6,595 bases of DNA from Anaerolineae bacterium (lineage in GTDB: Bacteria; Chloroflexota; Anaerolineae; B4-G1; SLSP01). The first letter of the stretch is position 1, and every line of letters begins with the position of its first letter. Positions 1 to 5,089 of the stretch are shown here, piece after piece. Location of the stretch: positions 1 through 6,595 of the forward strand of contig JAFGNI010000211.1 of NCBI GenBank assembly GCA_016927095.1, given 5' to 3'. Below the pieces are notes generated by a model. The model had not been told where the DNA came from and did not search any database. It saw only the letters and a list, made by a program, of their open reading frames with translations. The position numbers and the translations under genes are program-made.

Positions 1-301
1 AGCCGGCGGCGCCACTGCGCACGGCGTCGAAGACCCACTCGTCTGCATCGAACGTGGTGAGCACTAACACGCGTGTGTTGGGATAGTGGTCGCGGATCGC
101 TCGTGTGGCCTGGACACCGTTCATGACCGGCATCTTGAGGTCCATCAAGACGACGTCAGGTCCAAGCCGCGCAACTTCCTGGAGGGCTTCGTCGCCATCA
201 CCTGCCTCACCGACGACTTCGATGTTTCGCGCGGTGCTTAGGATGGCGCGCAGTCCCTCCCTTACGACCACCTGGTCATCGCAGATCAGCACCTTGATCA
301 T
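1..301 (-). CDS. NarL/LuxR-family response regulator, receiver domain (C-terminus outside window)
   Basis: The first 100 residues of a two-component response regulator are present, starting MIKVLICDDQ. The receiver domain is canonical: acidic pair D8-D9, phospho-acceptor D54 in the string LMDLKMP, and switch residues T82-T83. The sequence breaks off at G100 in the RSGAAG stretch that normally precedes the conserved Lys. The receiver type (VVVREGLRAIL, GEAGDGDEAL) is that of NarL/FixJ regulators, so a C-terminal LuxR-type helix-turn-helix is expected beyond the window; this is family knowledge, not seen. The ATG overlaps the kinase stop codon (ATGA, 298-301), so translation is probably coupled to the kinase. 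It is the obvious phosphorylation partner of that kinase and may bind the direct repeats in the divergent promoter region. Confidence 0.95.
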   Translation of the reverse strand, partial: MIKVLICDDQVVVREGLRAILSTARNIEVVGEAGDGDEALQEVARLGPDVVLMDLKMPVMNGVQATRAIRDHYPNTRVLVLTTFDADEWVFDAVRSGAAG

Positions 302-1578
302 GTTGGCAAACTCCCGTCTGCTCGCGCCGCGGTCTCTCGGGGAACGGTCACCGTCACGGTCGTGCCTGCTCCCTGCTCGCTATCGATGGTGAAGTCGGCG
401 CCAATCAGTTCTGCCCGCTCACGCATCCCTTGCAGGCCGAAACGACCGTGGGGCACCGGCTCTGTCGCGCTGAAACCCATCCCATCGTCTGAGATCACCA
501 TACAGATGCCCTTGTCCGACGCGGTCAACGACAGGCTGAGATGGGTCGCCCCGGCATGGCGCACGACGTTGTCCATGGCCTCATGGGCAATCCTGTAAAG
601 GCCCTGTTCGACAAAGGGCACCAGTTCGGAGGAGGTCTCTAGGCGCTCAGGTATGTTGACCGTCACAACCAGCCCGGCACGTTCTCCTTGGGATCGGGCC
701 AGCTGCCGGAGGGCCAGGGCCAATCCCAGATCCTCCAAGGGACTGGCCCGCAGGGCGCCTATCGCTCGCCGCGCCTCTCCCAATCCCTCGCGCGTCATCT
801 GCAGCGATCGATCCAGCATCTGTCGTGCCGCGTCGGGATCCGCATCCCAGAGCGACCTCACTGCCTCCAACTGGACGGCTACCGCACTCAGCGAATGTGC
901 CAAGGTGTCATGTAATTCGCGGGCTAGCCGGTTACGTTCGCGGCTCACCGTCAACTGCTCCAACGTCGTCGCGTAATCAGCCAGCCGGGCATGGGCCTGG
1001 GCCAAGGCAGCCCGCTGCGCTCGCTGCTCTGTCATGAGGCGATCGACAACGTAGCCTAGCAGGCAGAAGAGGAGCGCCCGCACGGTCATCAGCGCGATAG
1101 CCGTTCCCGGACGGAAACGACCGACAACGGCAAGGGCGAGGGTGAGCACAAAGTCGAAGGCGGTGGTTGTGGCACAGAACAATAGAACGGCCTTAAGGCC
1201 ATACTGCCAGGCGACCACGACCAGCGGGATGAGGAGCACCAGGATCAGCTGCCAGGCATCGGTCGTCGCAGCTACGCCACTCACGCCTCGCAACATCCGC
1301 AGTGCCGTCGTCAGTGCCTGTTCCAGTATTGGCCCGAAGGACGCGATCGCGATGGCAAAGGGGAGGTACGCTTCGCCCGACTGCTGGTGCAGCCACGACA
1401 GCAGGATGAGGAGCCCAACGGATTCGACGATGCCGAGGAATGGGTAGCGAAGCACCTGGGGCCCCTGCCGGACGACCTGCCCCAGGACGACGATGAGCAA
1501 GACGACCAGACGGGCAGCGACAAACCATCTGAAGACCTGCAACAGCCCGGGCTCGAGCGCTCTCTGATGCCGCATCAT
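298..1578 (-). CDS. Membrane sensor histidine kinase, HisKA_3/HATPase_c (NarX/DesK/LiaS type)
   Basis: This 426-residue protein autophosphorylates a histidine and passes the phosphate to the adjacent regulator. The N-terminal part has about six hydrophobic segments (roughly 21-37, 46-63, 71-87, 109-125, 129-152, 158-178) and no sizeable extracytoplasmic domain, so the signal is probably sensed in or at the membrane. A linker (about 180-210) looks coiled-coil. The HisKA_3 dimerisation region has RLARELHDTLAHSL with phospho-acceptor H223. The ATPase domain shows the N-box HEAMDNVVRHA (332-342), G1 DDGMGF (364-369) and G2 GRFGLQGM (378-385). All key residues are intact. The start is fixed by an in-frame TAA (1582-1584) only one codon upstream; a second ATG follows immediately at 1573-1575. 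No Shine-Dalgarno sequence is visible, in line with a leaderless mRNA. The ligand is unknown. Confidence 0.96.
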   Translation of the reverse strand: MMRHQRALEPGLLQVFRWFVAARLVVLLIVVLGQVVRQGPQVLRYPFLGIVESVGLLILLSWLHQQSGEAYLPFAIAIASFGPILEQALTTALRMLRGVSGVAATTDAWQLILVLLIPLVVVAWQYGLKAVLLFCATTTAFDFVLTLALAVVGRFRPGTAIALMTVRALLFCLLGYVVDRLMTEQRAQRAALAQAHARLADYATTLEQLTVSRERNRLARELHDTLAHSLSAVAVQLEAVRSLWDADPDAARQMLDRSLQMTREGLGEARRAIGALRASPLEDLGLALALRQLARSQGERAGLVVTVNIPERLETSSELVPFVEQGLYRIAHEAMDNVVRHAGATHLSLSLTASDKGICMVISDDGMGFSATEPVPHGRFGLQGMRERAELIGADFTIDSEQGAGTTVTVTVPRETAARADGSLPT

Positions 1579-1585
1579 GGCTTAC

Positions 1586-1614
1586 ATTATAGCCAGCCCG
1601 GACCGAAACCCTAA
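1586..1614 (-). promoter_or_regulatory. Promoter of the kinase-regulator operon, predicted leaderless
   Basis: A perfect TATAAT (1586-1591, minus strand) lies 7 nt before the kinase ATG. With usual sigma70 spacing the transcript would start at about 1578-1579, on or next to the A of ATG. The hexamer 17 bp upstream (1609-1614) reads TTAGGG and matches TTGACA only in its first two bases, so the promoter may need an activator. The box position and absence of an SD are seen; the start site is inferred. Confidence 0.6.
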
Positions 1615-1624
1615 GTGAGCGTGG

Positions 1625-1685
1625 TCATACCGGCCTATGATCCGGATCACACGCCATCGTGCTCAGGCTCATACCGGTTCGTGAT
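1625..1685. promoter_or_regulatory. Pair of direct repeats TCATACCGGnnnnTGAT in the divergent promoter region
   Basis: Two copies, 1625-1641 and 1669-1685, share TCATACCGG, a 4-base variable gap and TGAT; both are followed by CCGG (directly in copy 1, after one extra T in copy 2). They are offset by 44 bp, close to four helical turns. Copy 1 is also an inverted repeat (TCATA, 6 bp, TATGA); copy 2 keeps only the outer TCA/TGA of that symmetry. Copy 1 ends about 46 bp upstream of the predicted kinase start site, and copy 2 about 45 bp upstream of the lipoprotein start site predicted from a TACGAT box. That is the usual position for an activator site next to a weak -35. The neighbouring response regulator is the natural candidate ligand, by inference from location. 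Confidence 0.55.
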
Positions 1686-1703
1686 TCCGGGTACTCGTAT
1701 GCT

Positions 1704-1723
1704 GAAGCGGCTTCGCCTACGAT
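1704..1723 (+). promoter_or_regulatory. Possible promoter and small dyad upstream of the lipoprotein gene
   Basis: TACGAT (1718-1723) matches the -10 consensus at four of six bases and would give a start at about 1730. No recognisable -35 lies 16-18 bp upstream. An 11-bp perfect dyad GAAGC-G-GCTTC (1704-1714) sits just before the -10, inside the region polymerase would cover, so it could be an operator or chance. Weak call. Confidence 0.35.
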
Positions 1724-1758
1724 AGGGACAGATCACCCAACCACACAGGAGGCAGACG

Positions 1759-2259
1759 ATGAAGCTCTCACGCTGGATGGCCATAGTAGGATTGGTTGCA
1801 CTGGTGGCGCTCACGAGCGCCTGTACCCTCGAGATCGCTCGCAACGACGACGGCTCGCTCTCCGTGGAGAGCCAGATGGGCGAGGTCGCACTGGAATCGG
1901 AGCTGGAGGCGGCGTTGGACGGTGACCTGATCGAGGACCTGTCGGTTGATCTGCACACAGACTACATCCTCGTGACCGCCCAGCGCCGGCGGGTGACGGG
2001 CAACGAGGTCGACGATCTGTCGTTCCGTCTCGATTTGGGGGCCGCGGGAGGCCAGCTCACCGCCACGATCTACGATGCCGAGGTGAACGGGCAACCCATC
2101 GATAGCGCGCGTGTGGCCCACTGGAACGGGCGCATTGCACAGAGGCTCACCCGAGCCGCGCAACGCCGGCCCAATAGCACCCTCGAATCTGTCTCTATCA
2201 CAGACGAGGGACTGTCGATGCGCTGGACCGTGGCGACGGCCCGCAGCCGGGACCAGTAG
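1759..2259 (+). CDS. Small predicted lipoprotein of unknown function
   Basis: This 166-residue protein begins with a lipoprotein signal: two basic residues (K2, R5), a hydrophobic core at 7-18, and TSAC with the lipidated cysteine at C22. The mature part (23-166) has no motif I can name. Its layout, an acidic helical segment (ESELEAAL, about 46-53), then alternating beta-type stretches (SVDLHTDYILVTAQ, FRLDLGAAGGQLTATIYDAEVNG), a helix (WNGRIAQRLTRAAQ) and a last strand pair, recalls membrane-anchored lipid-binding-like proteins of the DUF2993/LmeA kind, but this is only an impression. AGGAGG at 1747-1752, 6 nt before the ATG, supports the start. It is divergent from the two-component system with shared upstream DNA, so it may be a target or accessory of that system. 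A hairpin terminator follows, making it monocistronic. Confidence 0.85.
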   Translation: MKLSRWMAIVGLVALVALTSACTLEIARNDDGSLSVESQMGEVALESELEAALDGDLIEDLSVDLHTDYILVTAQRRRVTGNEVDDLSFRLDLGAAGGQLTATIYDAEVNGQPIDSARVAHWNGRIAQRLTRAAQRRPNSTLESVSITDEGLSMRWTVATARSRDQ

Positions 2260-2286
2260 ACCCAAAGCGTCCGCCGGTCCGGCAAA

Positions 2287-2325
2287 GCACCGGGCTGCCT
2301 AGGGGACACCCAGGCAGCCCGGTGC
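2287..2325 (+). terminator. Hairpin terminator after the lipoprotein gene, no T-tract
   Basis: A perfect 14-bp GC-rich stem, GCACCGGGCTGCCT (2287-2300) against its complement (2312-2325), encloses an 11-nt loop and starts 27 nt after the stop codon. The downstream bases (CGCTGCACC) contain no T-run, so it is not a textbook intrinsic terminator. The hairpin itself is certain; its role in termination is inferred from position and from the similar hairpin ending the operon on the right. Confidence 0.75.
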
Positions 2326-2471
2326 CGCTGCACCCGCCTATCCGAACCTCAGACTTCGGCGCACCGTAGGCTGCTGCGTTCCATACCCAGTGCCCGCCGC
2401 ACCACCCGTGCAACGAGCTGTCGTTAGTGCCCCGCAAGCATCACAGGGCAGTCGCAGTTGACCGTAAACGT

Positions 2472-2486
2472 ACCTTCCGGGAAGGT
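2472..2486. promoter_or_regulatory. Operator-like palindrome, distal copy (ACCTTCCGGGAAGGT)
   Basis: A perfect 7+1+7 inverted repeat, ACCTTCC-G-GGAAGGT. Its right arm overlaps a second 8-bp palindrome GGTGCACC (2484-2491). It has the size and symmetry of a site for a dimeric regulator and lies about 154-168 bp upstream of the predicted operon start site. The regulator is not encoded in the window. Confidence 0.65.
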
Positions 2487-2552
2487 GCACCGGGCTCCGA
2501 AGGGGTCGGAAGCTGCGATTTCGTACAGCTCTCCGCAGCGTGCCCGTCTTCT

Positions 2553-2567
2553 ACCTTCCCGGAAGGT
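2553..2567. promoter_or_regulatory. Operator-like palindrome, proximal copy (ACCTTCCCGGAAGGT)
   Basis: This is the same perfect 7+1+7 palindrome as the distal copy, differing only in the central base (C instead of G, which is equivalent on the opposite strand). Centre-to-centre spacing to the first copy is 81 bp. It lies about 73-87 bp upstream of the predicted start site, too far to block polymerase directly, which suggests activation or repression by looping between the two copies. Confidence 0.65.
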
Positions 2568-2604
2568 CCATATGCACCTGCTCTGGCAAGCATCAGCATT
2601 CCTC

Positions 2605-2633
2605 TGGACGAAAGGTGCCAGTGTGCTTATCAT
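2605..2633 (+). promoter_or_regulatory. Sigma70-type promoter of the carbohydrate operon
   Basis: TGGACG (2605-2610, four of six bases of TTGACA) is separated by exactly 17 bp from TATCAT (2628-2633, five of six of TATAAT). Transcription would begin near 2640 and leave a leader of about 23 nt that includes the GAGG ribosome binding site at 2654-2657. Both hexamers and spacing are seen; activity is inferred. Confidence 0.6.
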
Positions 2634-2662
2634 GGAGTTGGGGTGTGTTCAGTGAGGTGACC

Positions 2663-3721
2663 ATGACAGAACGCAAGGTACGCATCGGCTTCGTTGGTGT
2701 GGGGAGCATGGGCCAATGCGCCCACCTCAAGAACTACGTCACGGTCGACGGCTGTGAGATCGTGGCGCTGGCAGAGCTCCGGGAGGAGCTGGGGCGCGCC
2801 GTCGCCGCCCGCTACGGCGTGCCCAACGTCTACACCACGGCGGAAGCGATGTTGGCTGGCGAGGCGCTGGACGGCATCGTAGCTGCCCAACCTTTCGACC
2901 GCCACGGCATCCTCGTCCCGGCGCTGCTGCAGGCCGGCGTTCCCCTCTTCACCGAGAAGCCCTTGGCAGCTTCAGTCGAGGTGGGCGAGCGCATCGTCCA
3001 GGCCGTAGAGAAGAGCGGCACCTGGTACATGGTCGGCTACCACAAGCGCAGCGATCCCGCCACGATGGCGGCAAAGGCTGAGATTGACCGCCTGAAGCGC
3101 ACGGGCGAGCTGGGTAAGCTCACCTATGTCCGCATCCTGATGCCGGCAGGTGACTGGGTTGCCAGCGGTTTCAACGACCTTGTCCGGGTGCCAGGTAGCT
3201 ATCCTCCCGTCGATCGCGATCCGCCGCCTTCGGACATGGATGCCGAGATCTACAAACGCTACACCGCCTTCGTCAACTACTACATCCACCAGGTCAACCT
3301 GATGCGTCACCTTCTCGGGGAGCCCTATGCTGTCACCTACGCTGAGCCCTCGGGCGTCCTTTTCGTGGGCCAGAGCGAGAGCGGTGTCGCCTGCAGCATC
3401 GAGATGTCGCCCTACCAGACGACCGTCGACTGGCAGGAGTCGGCGCTGGTCTGCTTCGAGCATGGGTACGTCAAGATTGACCTCCCCGCCCCCTTGGCTA
3501 ACAACCGCCCCGGACGCGTCGAGCTCTTTCGCGACCCCGGCAACGGCGCCGCACCGGAGACCCGCGTGCCCCAGCTCCCCTGGATCCACGCTATGCGCCA
3601 GCAAGCCATCAACTTCGTCGCCGCCATCAAGGGCGAGCGCCAGCCGCTCTGCGAGGCCGCGGAGGCCCTGGAGGACCTCAAGGTCGCGCGGGCGTATATC
3701 CGGTTGCTGACGGGGGATTGA
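2663..3721 (+). CDS. Gfo/Idh/MocA-family NAD(P)-dependent oxidoreductase
   Basis: The 352-residue product begins MTERKVRIGFVGVGSMG; this ATG is preceded by GAGG (2654-2657) at 5 nt spacing. The N-terminal Rossmann fold has GVGSMG (12-17) and an acidic residue E38 after the second strand (ALAEL), which points to NAD(H). E98-K99-P100 is the family's EKP motif with the catalytic Lys, and GYHKRSDPA (125-133) marks the domain junction. The C-terminal substrate domain has FVNYYIHQVNLMRHLLGE (203-220) with the conserved H209, but N205 and N212 stand where Asp is usual in the family. Members oxidise or reduce a hydroxyl of sugars, inositols or sugar derivatives; the substrate here is unknown. It is the first gene of a three-gene operon with a propeller protein and a GH4 enzyme, so it probably acts on the same carbohydrate. 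Confidence 0.93.
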   Translation: MTERKVRIGFVGVGSMGQCAHLKNYVTVDGCEIVALAELREELGRAVAARYGVPNVYTTAEAMLAGEALDGIVAAQPFDRHGILVPALLQAGVPLFTEKPLAASVEVGERIVQAVEKSGTWYMVGYHKRSDPATMAAKAEIDRLKRTGELGKLTYVRILMPAGDWVASGFNDLVRVPGSYPPVDRDPPPSDMDAEIYKRYTAFVNYYIHQVNLMRHLLGEPYAVTYAEPSGVLFVGQSESGVACSIEMSPYQTTVDWQESALVCFEHGYVKIDLPAPLANNRPGRVELFRDPGNGAAPETRVPQLPWIHAMRQQAINFVAAIKGERQPLCEAAEALEDLKVARAYIRLLTGD

Positions 3722-3782
3722 TGTTGGATGTTCGATCTTCCCGCCTCGTAGGCTGACTGCTGATCGCTGATAGCTGACCGCT
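3718..3782. repeat. Two 7-bp-period tandem repeats in the oxidoreductase-propeller spacer
   Basis: Beginning at the stop codon, TTGATGT, TGGATGT and TCGATCT (3718-3738) follow one another with exact 7-bp period. After a 13-bp gap, GCTGACT, GCTGATC, GCTGATA and GCTGACC (3752-3779) run on with exact 7-bp period, plus a partial fifth unit (GCT, 3780-3782). The copies vary at fixed positions, mostly the last two bases of the second family. The repeat lies just before the ribosome binding site (AAGGAG, 3800-3805) of the next gene. Heptameric intergenic repeats are known from cyanobacteria (STRR); I cannot say from sequence alone whether these are related. Confidence 0.75.
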
Positions 3783-3813
3783 TCCCCACACGCCGAACCA
3801 AGGAGATGAACCG

Positions 3814-4899
3814 ATGCCCACCAAATGGAAGAAGACCTTGATTGCCTTCGAACGCTACGAATCCGCCGGCGCCTTCGATGTGACCGGCGACGGTAAACCC
3901 AATATCGTCTCGGGGGCGTGGTGGTATGAGACGCCCGACATCGCCACCCAACATCGCATCGGGGATGTGCGCGCCGAGGGAGAGTACTATGACGATTTCT
4001 CGACGATCCCGATGGACGTCAACGGCAATGGGCGGCTCGACTTCGTCACCGGCGGGTGGTGGGGTGACACGCTCCGCTGGCGAGAGAATCCCGGCGATCC
4101 CAACAAGGAATGGCCCGAGCACATCATCGCCCACACCGGCAACGTCGAGACGACCCGAGCCTGGGATGTCGATGGCGACGGGCGACTGGAGCTTGTGCCC
4201 AACACCCCCGGCGGACCGCTTGTGGTCTATAAGCTCGTCACCGATGCCGCCGGCAAGGGTACCGGCACCTTTCAGGCCTACACCCTTCGTACCGAGAACC
4301 AGGGCCACGGCTTGGGCTTCGGTGACGTCAATGGCAATGGACGGGGCGACTTCATCCTTATCAGCGGCTGGCTGGAGGCTCCCAGAGATCCCCTCCACGG
4401 CACTTGGATTCTGCACGAAGACTTCAACCTCGGCACCAATTCCAGTGTTCCCATCCTGGTCGTCGACATCAACGGCAGCGGCCACAATGACCTCATCGCC
4501 GGCAATGGCCATGGCTATGGGCTGGACTGGTGGGAGCAGCGGGTCGATGCTGACGGCATCCGTGACTGGATTCGGCACCCCATCGATCCCTTCAACGCTC
4601 AATACCATGACCTTCAGTGGGTCGACCTCGACGGCGACGGCGCTTGCGAGCTGGTCACCGGCAAGCGCTACCGCGCCCACTGCGGTCGCGATCAGGGTTC
4701 CACTGACGACGTGGGGATCTACTACTTCAAGTGGACCGGCGAGGGCTTCGCCAAGCAGGTGATTGATTACGGTCCTCCGGGGAGAGGTAAGGGCTGCGGC
4801 ATCCTCTTCGCCATCGCTGACATCACCGGCAACGGCCGTCTCGACATCGTCGCCCCCGGCAAAGACGGCCTGTATCTCTATGAGAATCTAGGAGAATAG
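3814..4899 (+). CDS. Seven-bladed FG-GAP/VCBS beta-propeller protein, aldos-2-ulose dehydratase-like
   Basis: This 361-residue protein is built of seven repeats, each with a calcium-loop-like D-x-[DNT]-G-x-G-x-x-[DEN] motif: 22-30, 68-76, 118-126, 171-179, 218-226, 271-279 and 336-344. Seven units mean one complete propeller with nothing added. Aromatic WW pairs (36-37, 82-83, 239-240) recur after the loops. There is no signal peptide or membrane segment, unlike surface integrin-type FG-GAP proteins, so it should be cytoplasmic. Histidines H165, H233 (GNGHGYGL), H265 (YHDLQWVDLDGDG) and H289 (TGKRYRAHCGRD) sit close to the loops and could form a metal or substrate site. The overall pattern recalls the propeller of fungal aldos-2-ulose dehydratase and its bacterial relatives. 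That is from memory and unproven. AAGGAG (3800-3805) is 8 nt before the ATG. Likely role: elimination or isomerisation of an oxidised sugar made by the neighbouring oxidoreductase. Confidence 0.85.
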   Translation: MPTKWKKTLIAFERYESAGAFDVTGDGKPNIVSGAWWYETPDIATQHRIGDVRAEGEYYDDFSTIPMDVNGNGRLDFVTGGWWGDTLRWRENPGDPNKEWPEHIIAHTGNVETTRAWDVDGDGRLELVPNTPGGPLVVYKLVTDAAGKGTGTFQAYTLRTENQGHGLGFGDVNGNGRGDFILISGWLEAPRDPLHGTWILHEDFNLGTNSSVPILVVDINGSGHNDLIAGNGHGYGLDWWEQRVDADGIRDWIRHPIDPFNAQYHDLQWVDLDGDGACELVTGKRYRAHCGRDQGSTDDVGIYYFKWTGEGFAKQVIDYGPPGRGKGCGILFAIADITGNGRLDIVAPGKDGLYLYENLGE

Positions 4900-4908
4900 A
4901 GAATGACA

Positions 4909-5035
4909 GAATCAGCGAATGCAAGAAAGAGCGATAAAGCGGGAAAGCGATAAAGCGAAGAGGCGCACAAGCAGTAGTTCGCTTGCTCGCTTACTCGCTT
5001 TTTCGCCCATTCGCTCATTCTCCATTTGCTGATTC
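4909..5035. repeat. Inverted pair of 8-bp-phased AGCGAnnn arrays forming a long hairpin
   Basis: In the left arm, AGCG or a one-base variant recurs every 8 bp: 4914, 4930, 4938, 4946, 4954, 4962 (GGCG) and 4970 (AGCA); only the 4922 position (CAAG) is degenerate. In the right arm, TCGCT-type units run in the opposite sense with the same period: 4979, 4987, 4995, 5003, 5011, then decayed units at 5019 and 5027. The arms can pair around a short loop at about 4973-4980; by hand count about 33 of 47 positions of 4926-4972 pair with 4981-5027. GAATCAGC (4909-4916) and GCTGATTC (5028-5035) form an exact outer pair. The spacer is visibly AT-richer than the flanking genes and lies between two genes of one operon. 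Function unknown. Confidence 0.8.
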
Positions 5036-5072
5036 TTGCTTTGCGATTTGTTGAGTTGTCCATTTGCTGATT
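5021..5072. repeat. Exact 14-bp direct repeat TCCATTTGCTGATT
   Basis: TCCATTTGCTGATT occurs at 5021-5034 and 5059-5072, offset by 38 bp. The second copy ends 6 nt before the ribosome binding site of the GH4 gene (GGAGG, 5079-5083). Each copy contains GCTGATT, complementary to AATCAGC at 4910-4916, so two alternative pairings with the left arm of the octamer array are possible. It also shares GCTGAT with the heptamer family of the preceding spacer. Confidence 0.7.
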
Positions 5073-5089
5073 ACCTCCGGAGGTGCACT

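Larger units (their letters stand above)
2260..2662. other. 403-bp non-coding region between lipoprotein gene and catabolic operon
   Basis: This stretch holds, in order, a terminator hairpin, about 145 bp (2326-2471) in which I see nothing specific, two matching 15-bp palindromes, a promoter, and the Shine-Dalgarno sequence of the oxidoreductase gene. Short open frames cross it in several frames, but none has a convincing ribosome binding site or recognisable protein sequence. Upstream in-frame extension of the oxidoreductase (from a GTG at 2540) would run through one palindrome and the promoter and is rejected. Confidence 0.7.

Noticed and set aside
2458..2486. TTGACC as a -35 box of a promoter overlapping the distal palindrome
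   Set aside because: No acceptable -10 lies 16-18 bp downstream (bases there read GAAGGT or neighbours).
2427..2660. Small protein of about 77 codons in the operon leader region
   Set aside because: It has no SD, reads through both palindromes and the promoter, and shows no protein-like pattern.
2540..2662. Upstream GTG start adding 41 residues to the oxidoreductase
   Set aside because: The extension is Cys/Ser-rich without family similarity, and it crosses a palindrome and the promoter. The internal ATG at 2663 has an SD and the Rossmann fold starts directly after it.
3412..4680. Long minus-strand open frame of 422 codons across the oxidoreductase end and propeller gene
   Set aside because: It is antisense to two convincing genes, has no recognisable motif, and its composition mirrors the repeated propeller loops on the other strand. 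It also reads through the heptamer spacer.
4909..5035. Octamer arrays as a CRISPR array
   Set aside because: The unit is 8 bp with no spacers of constant length, the two arms are inverted, and no cas gene is present.
5036..5089. Upstream TTG start adding 18 residues to the GH4 enzyme
   Set aside because: The extra residues are encoded by repeat DNA. ATG 5090 has a GGAGG at ideal spacing and is followed at once by the nucleotide-binding strand.
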